From Gammaproteobacteria bacterium (GTDB taxonomy: Bacteria; Pseudomonadota; Gammaproteobacteria; Pseudomonadales; Pseudohongiellaceae): a stretch of DNA of 64,000 nucleotides. Made by a program: the position numbers and the translations under genes. Below, piece by piece: positions 8,937 through 17,398 of this stretch (position 1 is its first letter; the number at the start of each line of letters is the position of its first letter). The notes under the pieces are model-generated. The model was not told the origin of the DNA. It searched no databases and saw nothing but the letters and a program-made list of their open reading frames with translations. The stretch is from contig JAUXNX010000012.1 in NCBI GenBank assembly GCA_030682575.1, positions 62,001 through 126,000 on the forward strand, written 5' to 3'.

Positions 8937-9315
8937 CGCCTTCTGCGGCAGGAACCTCGTCGGGCACCGGCAGCTCCCGCACCGGACGAATCTCGATGCT
9001 GCCATAGCGGGCAGGAGGAATCTTGTTCGCCAACTGAATCGCCTCATTGAGATCCTTCGCCTCCAGCATGTAGAACCCTGCCAGTTGTTCCTTGGTTTCT
9101 GCGAACGGCCCATCAGTCACCAGTGACTTGCCATCGCGCACCCGCACTGTCGTGGCGGTGGCAACAGGATGCAGCGGCGCGCCGTCCAGATAGTGACCAC
9201 TCTTCTTCAAACTCTCGACGCAGTGGTAACACTCGGCATTCAGCGCCATCCACTCGGCCTCGGATCGCGAGACCGTATCATTTTCATCAAGATAAACCAG
9301 TGCCAGGTATTTCAT
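8920..9315 (-). CDS. YCII/DGPF-domain protein, ECF42 partner
   Basis: A 131-residue protein of the YCII (DGPF) family, with the signature DGPFAETKEQLAGFYMLEA in its centre. Function is unknown for the family, although members are the standard neighbours of ECF42 sigma factors. Two starts are possible; the AAGGAG motif abuts the first ATG (9321) but is six bases from the second (9315), which I chose. The gene is directly downstream of the sigma factor gene on the opposite side of the same strand arrangement: sigma at 9423-10691 is upstream, so transcription would read sigma then YCII across a gap of about 107 bp. Confidence 0.85.
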   Translation of the reverse strand: MKYLALVYLDENDTVSRSEAEWMALNAECYHCVESLKKSGHYLDGAPLHPVATATTVRVRDGKSLVTDGPFAETKEQLAGFYMLEAKDLNEAIQLANKIPPARYGSIEIRPVRELPVPDEVPAAEGVSLTG

Positions 9316-9422
9316 GTCCATCTCCTTGCTCGCCGCGATGTGATATTCGCGATTCGTTTCATGATGCCTTCATCACTATGGTCGTTCTGCCGTCGAGAGA
9401 ATCGACAGTCCCGCAAAATCTT

Positions 9423-10691
9423 TTAGCCACTGAGCTCCTCCAGACGTTTCTCCAGAAATCTCCGTTCAGGTTCCAGCCTTGCCAAACGCAGCGCTTCGCG
9501 ATAGTCGGCAATGGCGAGATCGCGCTGGTCAAGGCGGCGATGAAAGTCAGCGCGAGCCGACCAGGCCAGGTGATAGTCACCCAGTATCCCCTTGGTCAGT
9601 AACTCATCGACTATGGTGATCCCCGCCTGAGGACCATCACGCATGGCAACAGCAACAGCACGGTTGAGTTCGATCACCGGCGATGGATTCATCTGCAATA
9701 GCAGATCGTAGAGACCGACGATTTCCACCCAGTCGGTGGCCTCAGGCGTGGAGGCATCGGCATGTACGGCCACAATGGCAGCCTGCAATGTGTAGATGCC
9801 GAACTGCCTGGATCGCAGCGCTGTGCTGATAAGTGCCGAACCCTCGTCGATCAATTCCCGATCCCATAGAGTGCGATCCTGTTCGTCCAACAGAATCAGG
9901 TCACCCGCAGACGAAGTGCGTGCTGCGCGGCGAGACTCGTGCAGCAGCATCAGCGCCAGCAGTCCCTGCACTTCTGCATCGGGCAACAACGTCAGCACCA
10001 GGCGACACAGCCGAATGGCTTCCGCACTCAAATCATGGCGGGTCAGGTTGTCTCCAGCAGATGCAGAGTAGCCTTCATTGAAAACGAGATAGATCACCTG
10101 CAGTACAGACTCCAGTCGCTCCGGCAATTGCGCCTGGCCAGGCACTTCGTAGGGAATGCCCGCGTCGCGGATCTTGGCCTTGGCTCGCACGATGCGTTGT
10201 GCAACTGTTGTCGCGGAGGAGAGAAAGGCCCGCGCAATCTCTTCAGTAGTGAGATCGCACACCTCCCGCAATGTCAGGGCAATGCGCGCCTCAGGGGACA
10301 GACTCGGGTGGCAGCAGGTAAAGACCAGGCGCAGGCGGTCGTCCTCAATTTCCTCGCCCTCCTCGTCCGTCACCGCACCAAGTCCCGCATCCAATTGGTC
10401 TGCAATGTCATCAAGTGAGACATCAAAGCGAGCGCGACGGCGCAGCTGATCAATCGCTTTGAAGCGGCCGGTTGATACCAGCCAGGCACGCGGATTACCC
10501 GGCACCCCCTCTTCCGGCCATTGCGCGAGCGCGGCCATGAAAGCCTCGTGCAGAGCCTCCTCCGCCAGATCGAAGTCACCGAGCAGGCGAATCAAAGTTG
10601 CCAGTACACGGCGCGACTCATCCCGATACACGGCATTGATCTGCGCGGTAACATCGGCGCTGTTCGAGGTGTTGATTGTTGTGGTATCCAT
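9423..10691 (-). CDS. ECF42-type RNA polymerase sigma factor with C-terminal TPR-like extension
   Basis: A 422-residue sigma-70 family protein. Region 2 covers about residues 10-80 (RRVLATLIRLLGDFDLAEEALHEA split by the usual helix), region 4 about 125-185 (ALTLREVCDLTTEEIARAFL and TVAQRIVRAKAKI). After region 4 comes about 230 residues of helical, TPR-like sequence, a hallmark of the ECF42 group, which has no anti-sigma factor and is controlled through that extension. The DGPF/YCII gene downstream is the standard partner. The start at 10691 has AGGA eight bases upstream; an ATG at 10700 is the alternative. The target regulon cannot be read from this window. Confidence 0.88.
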   Translation of the reverse strand: MDTTTINTSNSADVTAQINAVYRDESRRVLATLIRLLGDFDLAEEALHEAFMAALAQWPEEGVPGNPRAWLVSTGRFKAIDQLRRRARFDVSLDDIADQLDAGLGAVTDEEGEEIEDDRLRLVFTCCHPSLSPEARIALTLREVCDLTTEEIARAFLSSATTVAQRIVRAKAKIRDAGIPYEVPGQAQLPERLESVLQVIYLVFNEGYSASAGDNLTRHDLSAEAIRLCRLVLTLLPDAEVQGLLALMLLHESRRAARTSSAGDLILLDEQDRTLWDRELIDEGSALISTALRSRQFGIYTLQAAIVAVHADASTPEATDWVEIVGLYDLLLQMNPSPVIELNRAVAVAMRDGPQAGITIVDELLTKGILGDYHLAWSARADFHRRLDQRDLAIADYREALRLARLEPERRFLEKRLEELSG

Positions 10692-10758
10692 GCCAGTCAT
10701 CCTGTTATTGTCGCCGCAGACACTTCCTGATGGCCAGTGCGTTTTCCGCCTGCCCTGC

Positions 10759-10764
10759 TATAAT
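10759..10764 (+). promoter_or_regulatory. Probable -10 element of the ppa promoter
   Basis: A perfect TATAAT lies 74 bases before the ppa ATG in an AT-poor context. No convincing TTGACA-like -35 is seen 17 bases upstream, so the call rests on the -10 alone. Confidence 0.4.
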
Positions 10765-10837
10765 GCGCGCCTTTTACCACTCCCGCCCGACTACAAGAAC
10801 AACATTGGGTAACGACAAACAGAAATGAGATACCCGA

Positions 10838-11458
10838 ATGAAGAAGTTTCCGCCCCCCTTTTACCGCTGGCGTCCACACCCCTGGCATGGCCTTGAAGTC
10901 GGTCCTGATGCGCCTCGCCTGGTGCACGCTTTTATCGAGATATGCCCGTTCGATCTCGTGAAATACGAAGTGGACAAGACTACTGGCTATCTGCGAGTGG
11001 ACCGTCCGCAGCGTTCCTCGTCACAACATCCAACCCTGTACGGTTTCATACCACGCACCTACTGCGGTAACCGTGTGCGTGATCTGATGGAAGGCGCAGC
11101 ACGCGGCGACGGCGACCCACTGGACATCTGTGTGATCAGCGAACGCCCCATCTCCAAGACCGAGATCATTCTCAATGCCAAGGTGATTGGTGGGCTGCCG
11201 ATGCTGGACGGCGGTGAGGCTGACGACAAGATCATTGCTGTACTGCAGAACGATCCGCTGTTCGCCGACATCGAAGACATCAGCGAGTTGCCTGCGGCGT
11301 TGATCGAGAGAATGCGTCACTACTTCCTGACCTACAAGCTCATTCCCGGCCAGGAGAACAAAGTGTCAATTGGCGCCGCCTACGGTTATGAACACGCCAA
11401 GATTGTCATTCAGGCAGCTATGGATGACTACGAAACGGAATACGGTTCGTCGAACTGA
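10838..11458 (+). CDS. ppa: Inorganic pyrophosphatase, family I
   Basis: A 206-residue soluble enzyme that hydrolyses pyrophosphate to two phosphates. The metal-binding signature [10 protein letters not shown] is present near residue 90, with YGFIPRTYC before it and [16 protein letters not shown] after it, all in the order of family I enzymes. It is about 30 residues longer than the E. coli enzyme because of an N-terminal segment ([19 protein letters not shown]), a layout seen in other proteobacterial and eukaryote-like members. Stand-alone gene, divergent from the sigma factor, followed by a hairpin repeat. Confidence 0.93.
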   Translation: MKKFPPPFYRWRPHPWHGLEVGPDAPRLVHAFIEICPFDLVKYEVDKTTGYLRVDRPQRSSSQHPTLYGFIPRTYCGNRVRDLMEGAARGDGDPLDICVISERPISKTEIILNAKVIGGLPMLDGGEADDKIIAVLQNDPLFADIEDISELPAALIERMRHYFLTYKLIPGQENKVSIGAAYGYEHAKIVIQAAMDDYETEYGSSN

Positions 11459-11462
11459 TTAA

Positions 11463-11532
11463 AAATTGGGGTCAGAGACACATTTTCAAGAAAATGTGTC
11501 TCTGACCCCAATTTCTTCCTGACCCCAATTTT
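11463..11532. repeat. Perfect 24-bp inverted repeat plus third half copy (REP/RAYT-like)
   Basis: Arms at 11463-11486 and 11491-11514 are exact reverse complements around a four-base loop; the core is TTGGGGTCAGAGACACATTT. A third, partial copy (TGACCCCAATTTTT) follows at 11519-11532, ending two bases before the xdhC stop. The core motif resembles repeats associated with REP-associated tyrosine transposases (from memory, not searched). The run of T or A on each side lets it act as a bidirectional terminator between ppa and xdhC. Confidence 0.8.
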
Positions 11533-11533
11533 T

Positions 11534-12559
11534 CTAGCCACAAACCTGGCCAGACGGCTCCGCAAGACAGGTTCCCCCGGTTTCACGTCTGTCGCCGCCG
11601 TGGCGCACGGCAGTCACTTCCGCCATCACTGAAATCGCAATTTCTGCAGGTGTCTTGCTGCCAATCTGGAAACCAATGGGGGCATGCAAACGATCAATCT
11701 CTTCCGGCGTCAAGCCCAGCTCAGGCAATCGCAGACGGCGATTGGCCGATGTTCGGTCCGAACCCATCGCTCCAACATAGAACGCAGGTGTCTTCAACGC
11801 TTCCATCAGCGCCATGTCATCCACACGAGGATCGTGAGCCAAAGCGATGATGCCGCTATAGGGATCACTGAAATGATCACGCACCACATCATCCGGCAGA
11901 TCGGAGGTCACGTGCACACCCTCGACATGCCAGTTGCCCAGATAGTCGGGGCGCGGATCGCACAGGGTCACTTCATATTCCAGAGCCAGTGCCATCTCTG
12001 CCACATAGCGGGCCACATCTCCGGCACCGAGCAGCAGCAGTTTGTATTTGGGACTCAGGCTGTGCAGCAAGGAGTCATCACTGAGGATCACCGCCTCGTC
12101 AGCAGCACTGTGGCGAACGCTGATCTGTCCACTATGCAAATCCACCTCACGGCTGATGCGCTGATGTTTTTCAAGCGCACTGGCCAGCTCACCGAACACC
12201 TGCTTGTTGGCAGCAGTCGGCGCAATGTATTCGAGCAGCACATGCAATTGCCCGCCACAGGGTAGACGCAACCGTGCAGCCTGTTCGGCGGTGATGCCAT
12301 ACTTGACGGTGAAGGGCTTGTTTTCGATGTCGTACTGAGATTTGAGACTGCCGTCGCGCAGTTGCTCCAGAAAGTCTTCTTCGATGCAGCCGCCGGAGAT
12401 GGAACCAGCGATTTCTCCGTCCAGTGTGCAGGCCATCATCGAACCAATTGGACGCGGCGACGACCCCCAGGTCTTGAGAATCGTGCACAGCCAGACCGGA
12501 CGGTCCTGGCCAAGCCACTCAAAGACGCTGGTGATGATGTGCTGCTGACCGCTCTGCAT
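11534..12559 (-). CDS. XdhC/CoxF-family molybdenum cofactor insertion protein
   Basis: A 341-residue protein with the N-terminal XdhC-CoxI domain (GSSPRPIGSMMAC and GSISGGCIEED near residues 35-65) and the C-terminal Rossmann domain (LLLLGAGDVARYVAEMALAL near 175, then MGSDRTSANRRLRL and GSKTPAEIAISVMAEV). XdhC proteins bind the molybdenum cofactor, help sulfurate it and load xanthine-dehydrogenase-family enzymes. No molybdoenzyme gene is nearby, so the client must be elsewhere. The frame is open to 12640, but ATG at 12559 gives the family N-terminus. The C-terminus ends right at a repeat. Confidence 0.87.
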   Translation of the reverse strand: MQSGQQHIITSVFEWLGQDRPVWLCTILKTWGSSPRPIGSMMACTLDGEIAGSISGGCIEEDFLEQLRDGSLKSQYDIENKPFTVKYGITAEQAARLRLPCGGQLHVLLEYIAPTAANKQVFGELASALEKHQRISREVDLHSGQISVRHSAADEAVILSDDSLLHSLSPKYKLLLLGAGDVARYVAEMALALEYEVTLCDPRPDYLGNWHVEGVHVTSDLPDDVVRDHFSDPYSGIIALAHDPRVDDMALMEALKTPAFYVGAMGSDRTSANRRLRLPELGLTPEEIDRLHAPIGFQIGSKTPAEIAISVMAEVTAVRHGGDRRETGGTCLAEPSGQVCG

Positions 12560-12721
12560 GATGGTGCCTCTGTTTTCTGTTCTGCCTTCTTTAGCGAAAA
12601 CGGAGCTTACAGCAACTGCTGTCGGGATTACAACGCGCATAAAAACAGGCCTTGCTCGCGATGGATTCAGTGTTGAAGTCCATCACGGGCCGGACCCAGT
12701 TCCAGAGTCAGTGGCAACCCA

Positions 12722-14125
12722 TTACACCCGCTTGAGCTTCCACGACCCGCGCATGAACCACGCCAGTCCCACAATTCCCATCAGCACTTCGGCCACGAAA
12801 ATCGACCAGAACACACCGTAGGGGCCCATGGTCAATGAGGTCGCCAGGAACCATGCCAGCGGCACCTGCACCACCCAGTAGCACAGCACATTGATCCACG
12901 TGGGCGTCATGGTGTCGCCTGCACCATTGAAGGCCTGCACAGTCACCATGCCGACAGCCATGAAGGCAAATGCAAAGCTCATGATGCGCAATGCATCCAC
13001 ACCATAGGCCACCGCCGCCGGCTCCTGAGTGAAGATATGCATGATGCTCTCGGGCATCAATATCATGAACAATGACACCGCGACCATGTAGGCAATGGTG
13101 TATTTCGCAACCTGCCAGACGGTACTCTCGGCGCGCTCGGGTTTGTCGGCACCGAGATTCTGACCGACCAATGTTGCGACAGCATTGCTCAACCCCCAGG
13201 CGGGAAGAATCGTGAACATCATGACGCGCAATGAAATTGTGTAGCCCGCGATCGCATCGCTGCCGTACTCCGACACAAGCCGCATCAGGAATACCCAACT
13301 CGCCGTCGCAATCAGGAACTGCGCAATACCGCCCACTGAAATGCGGAACAGTGCCAGAATCACCGCGAGCTTTATCACCATATCCTTGAGACCAACCTGA
13401 ATACGGCGATTGGTCGCACACAGATACCACAATTGATACGCGACACCGATGCCGCGCCCTATGTTGGTGGCCACGGCCGCACCGGTCACCCCCATGTCCG
13501 GGAAAGGACCGATTCCATATATCAACATCGGATCGAGCACGATGTTGATGCCGTTGGCCAGCAGAAGGGAGCGCATGGCGATACTTGCATCACCCGCACC
13601 ACGGAAGATGGCGTTGTTGAGAAACAAGAACACGATCGTGAAACAGCCACTGAGCATGATCTGAATGTAACTCGTGCCCCCTTCGATCACACCGGGTTCG
13701 GCTCCCATCAGCGCAAGGATTTTTCCCGCATGGAAAAATCCAACCACGCCGACAAATACCGAGACAAAGATGCCCATCCAGATAGCCTGCCCGGCAGCAA
13801 ATGCCGCGCCAATCGGATTGTCTTCGCCGATGCGTCTTGCCACCATCGCAGTAGTACCCATGGACAAACCGATGGCGACAGCATAGAGCAGAGTCATCAC
13901 GGCTTCGGTCAGACCGACGGTTGCCACCGCTTCCGCTCCCAGTCCTGCCACGAAGAAGATGTCGACGATGGCGAACACAGACTCCATCGCCATTTCCAGA
14001 ATCATGGGCACGGCCAACAGGAATGTCGCTTTCGCGATGGATCCTTCGGTGTAGTTGATAGTAGAGCTGCCCACCAGGGCTTGTTTGAACAGGCTCAGGC
14101 CTGCTCGGATTTTCTTGACAGTCAT
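12722..14125 (-). CDS. MATE-family efflux transporter
   Basis: A 467-residue protein of about 12 membrane helices with the MATE fold. The first repeat holds ATFLLAVPMILEMAMESVFA and VDIFFVAGLGAEAVA; the second repeat starts after about residue 240. Such pumps exchange Na+ or H+ for cationic drugs or metabolites across the inner membrane. The ATG at 14125 has CTGGA upstream and is preferred over a GTG at 14158. Substrate unknown. It is followed by xdhC on the same strand after 162 bp and is probably a separate unit. Confidence 0.9.
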   Translation of the reverse strand: MTVKKIRAGLSLFKQALVGSSTINYTEGSIAKATFLLAVPMILEMAMESVFAIVDIFFVAGLGAEAVATVGLTEAVMTLLYAVAIGLSMGTTAMVARRIGEDNPIGAAFAAGQAIWMGIFVSVFVGVVGFFHAGKILALMGAEPGVIEGGTSYIQIMLSGCFTIVFLFLNNAIFRGAGDASIAMRSLLLANGINIVLDPMLIYGIGPFPDMGVTGAAVATNIGRGIGVAYQLWYLCATNRRIQVGLKDMVIKLAVILALFRISVGGIAQFLIATASWVFLMRLVSEYGSDAIAGYTISLRVMMFTILPAWGLSNAVATLVGQNLGADKPERAESTVWQVAKYTIAYMVAVSLFMILMPESIMHIFTQEPAAVAYGVDALRIMSFAFAFMAVGMVTVQAFNGAGDTMTPTWINVLCYWVVQVPLAWFLATSLTMGPYGVFWSIFVAEVLMGIVGLAWFMRGSWKLKRV

Positions 14126-14607
14126 TGCATTATCCAGAATTTGAAAGTATCGGAACACGCTGAATCAAACAGCTGCGGGACGGCAACGGCATCGCACTGC
14201 AATGCAGTGAACGAGCCTGGCTGGTCGGGCAATTGATTAGCGAACGAACGGAAGGACTTCTGGATTTGGGGACAGATCGCCATGTGCTGCCGAATTGTTC
14301 GGCGCGTGCAGACGAAGGCGACGCTGGGCTCTGAACGGGAAGTTCGGGGCGGTAAATCCGGAGTCCTTATCGGGCTGATATATCCATTGGGCGTTGCTCC
14401 TTGCTGGCGGGCCTTATCGAAGTGGCGCGATTATATTGGATGTTTTTAGTGATGTCTCGCTCAATTATTGCCAGCCTCGTCATTGCTGGATTACGTTGTG
14501 TAGAACGATCTCACTGCTTGGCTGGCTGATTATCCTGGGTGCTGGCAAAATGATCGTGTACTGGTGACTCTACGCCAATTGTAATCTTCGCCTCAAGAAT
14601 TGCTGTT
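14126..14607. other. Intergenic region of 482 bp with no recognised feature
   Basis: The space between the divergent MATE gene and the membrane protein gene at 14608. I see no tRNA, long palindrome or convincing short gene. It must hold the promoters of both flanking genes. Confidence 0.5.
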
Positions 14608-15201
14608 ATGCCAATCAAGGAAATTCTCAGCACTGCAGCCATCGCACTCACGCTCATTGCGTTCTACCCGTATGTGCGCGGCATACTGCAAAACACCATC
14701 AAACCTCATGTCTTCTCCTGGGTGATATGGGGAGTGACCACGTTTGTGGTTTTCTTTGCGCAGCTGGCAGCTGATGGTGGTGTCGGTGCGTGGCCAATCG
14801 GGGTGTCGGGCAGTATCACCCTGTTTATCGCATTCATGGCATTCGTGAAACGTGCCGATACTGCCATCACTCGCACAGATTGGTGGTTCTTCATCGCAGC
14901 AATGTCGGCATTGCCGTTGTGGTACTTCACCTCCGATCCGACATGGGCGGTGATCGTCCTCACTGTCGTGGATTTGCTCGGATTCGGTCCCACACTCAGA
15001 AAAGCCCATGCCGATCCGCACTCCGAATCGCTGACGTTCTTCGGCATGTTTGCGGCACGCAATAGCCTGGTGGTGATGGCGCTGGAGAGTTATTCGCTGG
15101 CTACCGTGCTGTTTCCTGCAGCGGTAGCAGCGGCATGCGTGTTGTTGATGGGGATGATCGTGCTGCGCCGGAGAGTTGTTATCGCAGTTGGAACTGACTG
15201 A
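14608..15201 (+). CDS. Six- to seven-helix membrane protein, PQ-loop/SWEET-like, unknown function
   Basis: A 197-residue inner-membrane protein. Hydrophobic segments lie at about residues 7-25, 37-55, 65-80, 95-110, 115-135, 150-165 and 168-190. Two places resemble the proline-polar loops of PQ-loop transporters: YPYVRGILQNTIKPHVFSW early and FGPTLRKAHADPHSESLTFF late, one in each half, which suggests two triple-helix bundles as in SWEET-type sugar carriers. This link is my inference and is weak. The last 23 bases overlap the convergent ogt gene. Confidence 0.6.
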   Translation: MPIKEILSTAAIALTLIAFYPYVRGILQNTIKPHVFSWVIWGVTTFVVFFAQLAADGGVGAWPIGVSGSITLFIAFMAFVKRADTAITRTDWWFFIAAMSALPLWYFTSDPTWAVIVLTVVDLLGFGPTLRKAHADPHSESLTFFGMFAARNSLVVMALESYSLATVLFPAAVAAACVLLMGMIVLRRRVVIAVGTD

Positions 15202-15673
15202 AGCGTTGCTCCAATCCCAGCAATTTTTCTTTCGTCGGCAGACCACCGCCAAACCCGGTCAACTTGCCCGTGCTGCCAATCACCCGATGACAGGGAATGA
15301 TGATCGGAATCGGATTCTGACCGTTCGCTGCTCCCACCGCCCTGCTCGCCTTGGGTCTGCCTATCTGTTGTGCTATATGACCGTAACTGCAGGTCTGCCC
15401 ATAAGGAATCGTCAATAACGCATTCCATACCTGTTTCTGAAATTCTGTGCCCTGTGGTGCCAGACGCAATTTGAATTCGCTCAACTCGCCGTTGAAATAA
15501 GCGCTGAGCTGGCGCCTCTCCTCAGAGAACACTGCATCGTTGTGCAGCCATTCATCCTGATGCCGAGTGCGGTTCTTGCCGGTGGGAAAGCCCACGAGAT
15601 GAAGATATTCACCATCGCCTGCCAACAGCAGATCACCGATGGGGGACGCAAGATAACTGTAATGAATCGTCAT
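15179..15673 (-). CDS. ogt: Methylated-DNA--protein-cysteine methyltransferase
   Basis: A 164-residue suicide repair protein that moves the methyl group from O6-methylguanine to its own cysteine. The active site IIIPCHRVIGSTG and the helix-turn-helix region YGQTCSYGHIAQQIGRP are intact. Length fits the Ogt class. The start at 15673 has AAGGAG seven to eight bases upstream; the frame is open to 15718. It lies 47 bp after the Ada-AlkA fusion gene on the same strand, so the two repair genes form a likely alkylation-response operon. Confidence 0.93.
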   Translation of the reverse strand: MTIHYSYLASPIGDLLLAGDGEYLHLVGFPTGKNRTRHQDEWLHNDAVFSEERRQLSAYFNGELSEFKLRLAPQGTEFQKQVWNALLTIPYGQTCSYGHIAQQIGRPKASRAVGAANGQNPIPIIIPCHRVIGSTGKLTGFGGGLPTKEKLLGLEQRFSQFQLR

Positions 15674-15720
15674 GATTTTTCTCCTTGCTTGCTCGCTTCC
15701 ACATACAGGGTAATTCATGT

Positions 15721-17205
15721 TTATGCAGAGGGCGGTGAAATTTGTTGCGCGTAATGCCGCCAGAACAGCATCACGACATAGGCGCGCCAGGGCCGCCAGC
15801 GCTCTGCCTTGATCAGCAACTGTCCGGGCGTCAATGTTTCTCCATCGGCTGCGGCAGCACGCAGCAGAATCAAATCCGCATGCGGAAACGCATCCGGGTC
15901 GTTAAGGGCGCGCAGGGCAATGTACTGTGCAGTCCACGGACCAATACCGGGAATGCGGGTGATACGTTCGACGAATTCCTCTGTCGTCATGCCGCCATCG
16001 AAACGCAGCTCACCAGCACACACAACGGCAGCCAAATTCTGTATGGCTTCAATGCGGCGCGTGGTCAGTCCAAGTCCGGAAAGTGACGCATCCATCACGG
16101 CCTGTGGCGTCGGAAAAATCAGATTCAACTGCGGATCTGCACCGGAAGAATAAGGAACACCGCACGCTTTCGCGAAGCGGGACACCAGTGTCGTGGCACC
16201 TTTTACCGAGACCTGTTGCCCGACGATCGCACGCACCGCCACCTCGAAACCATCCCACGCCACCGGCACACGGATACCGGGATTCGCGGCAACGATCGGA
16301 CGCAGATGCGAGTCCTCCGCCAGAAAACTCTCGATCTCCGTACTGACTGCCTTCAGATCAAACATCATCCGCACCCGTTCCACAATGTGGTACAGAGAAC
16401 GAGTCTGCGTGCTACGGATTGTCAACAGCAAGGAATGACTCTCATCAATGAAGCGCACAGAGATATCACCTGGATCGCCATTGAGCACGATCGTTCTAGA
16501 ATAAGTATCGCTTGTTACATGCTCGACCCCGGGGATAGCACGCATCGCCAGATACGCCAACATGGCACGCCAATCAAATGGCGGTCGATAATTCAATCTT
16601 ATTTGCACACCCTGCCCGGCACCAGATTGCAGAGTCTCCCCCAACTCCTTGTGTCGCCGCAACGACAGCGGTGCGCGGCCATAGACTTGCTGAAACACGG
16701 CATTGAAACGCCGCACGCTGCTGAACCCGGCAGCAAAACAAATCTCTCCCATGGACAGCGTGGTTTCGTCGATGAGTTTCTTGGCGAAATGCAGGCGTTG
16801 TGTGCTCGCAACTGCTGCAGGTGACACGCCAAGATGCTGCTCGAAAAGACGTGTCAATTGTCTTGACCCTACCCCCAACTGCGCCGCCAGGGTCTCCACT
16901 GAACACTCATTCAAAACACCACGCGCAATCAATTGCAAAGCCCGGGAAACAGTATGGGACGACCCCATCCATGCGGGTGTACCGGGGGAAGACTCCGGGC
17001 GACAACGAAGACAGGGACGAAATCCTGCTTCTGCAGCAGCGGCTGCCGTGCTGTAGATCTGAATGTTCTCTTTTTTGGGAATGCGGACAGGGCAGATCGG
17101 ACGACAGTAGATGCCGGTGGTCAGCACACCAATGAAAAAACGCCCGTCGAAATGTGGATCGCGCGCCTGCCTGGCCTGTTCGAAATCGTCTGGATTGAGT
17201 AGCAC
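15721..17205 (-). CDS. Ada zinc domain - AraC HTH - AlkA DNA-3-methyladenine glycosylase fusion
   Basis: A 494-residue protein with three parts. Residues 1-75 are the Ada methyl-sensor domain with all four zinc cysteines (C34, C38, C65, C68) inside TTGIYCRPICPVR and FRPCLRCRPE. Residues 85-185 are an AraC helix-turn-helix (SMGEICFAAGFSSVRRFN). From about 200 on comes AlkA: an N-terminal domain and the helix-hairpin-helix glycosylase fold with ITRIPGIGPWTAQYIALRA near 430. It should sense methyl phosphotriesters, activate transcription and excise alkylated bases in one chain. This architecture is known in several proteobacteria and actinobacteria. The ogt gene follows on the same strand. Confidence 0.92.
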   Translation of the reverse strand: MLLNPDDFEQARQARDPHFDGRFFIGVLTTGIYCRPICPVRIPKKENIQIYSTAAAAAEAGFRPCLRCRPESSPGTPAWMGSSHTVSRALQLIARGVLNECSVETLAAQLGVGSRQLTRLFEQHLGVSPAAVASTQRLHFAKKLIDETTLSMGEICFAAGFSSVRRFNAVFQQVYGRAPLSLRRHKELGETLQSGAGQGVQIRLNYRPPFDWRAMLAYLAMRAIPGVEHVTSDTYSRTIVLNGDPGDISVRFIDESHSLLLTIRSTQTRSLYHIVERVRMMFDLKAVSTEIESFLAEDSHLRPIVAANPGIRVPVAWDGFEVAVRAIVGQQVSVKGATTLVSRFAKACGVPYSSGADPQLNLIFPTPQAVMDASLSGLGLTTRRIEAIQNLAAVVCAGELRFDGGMTTEEFVERITRIPGIGPWTAQYIALRALNDPDAFPHADLILLRAAAADGETLTPGQLLIKAERWRPWRAYVVMLFWRHYAQQISPPSA

Positions 17206-17316
17206 TGCATAGCCCCCACAAGTTCGTGAGTTTCCCGTGGTTTGTTGTCGGGTTGATCACTGTGAAGGCAAATTAGCACACGGCTGAAAATCAGTCTGGT
17301 CGTTTTCGGACATGGT

Positions 17317-17351
17317 CAAAAAAAATGGGCGGAGCCTTGCAGCTTCGCCCA
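17317..17351 (-). terminator. Rho-independent terminator of the PQQ dehydrogenase gene
   Basis: A stem of TGGGCGGAGC with GCTTCGCCCA (one mismatch), followed on the minus strand by eight or nine T residues. It lies about 50 bases past the stop of the gene ending at 17399. Confidence 0.85.
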
Positions 17352-17398
17352 CCGTTGTTTTCAGTTGCGCCTCACAACACTACTGCGAGGCGCGGCGT

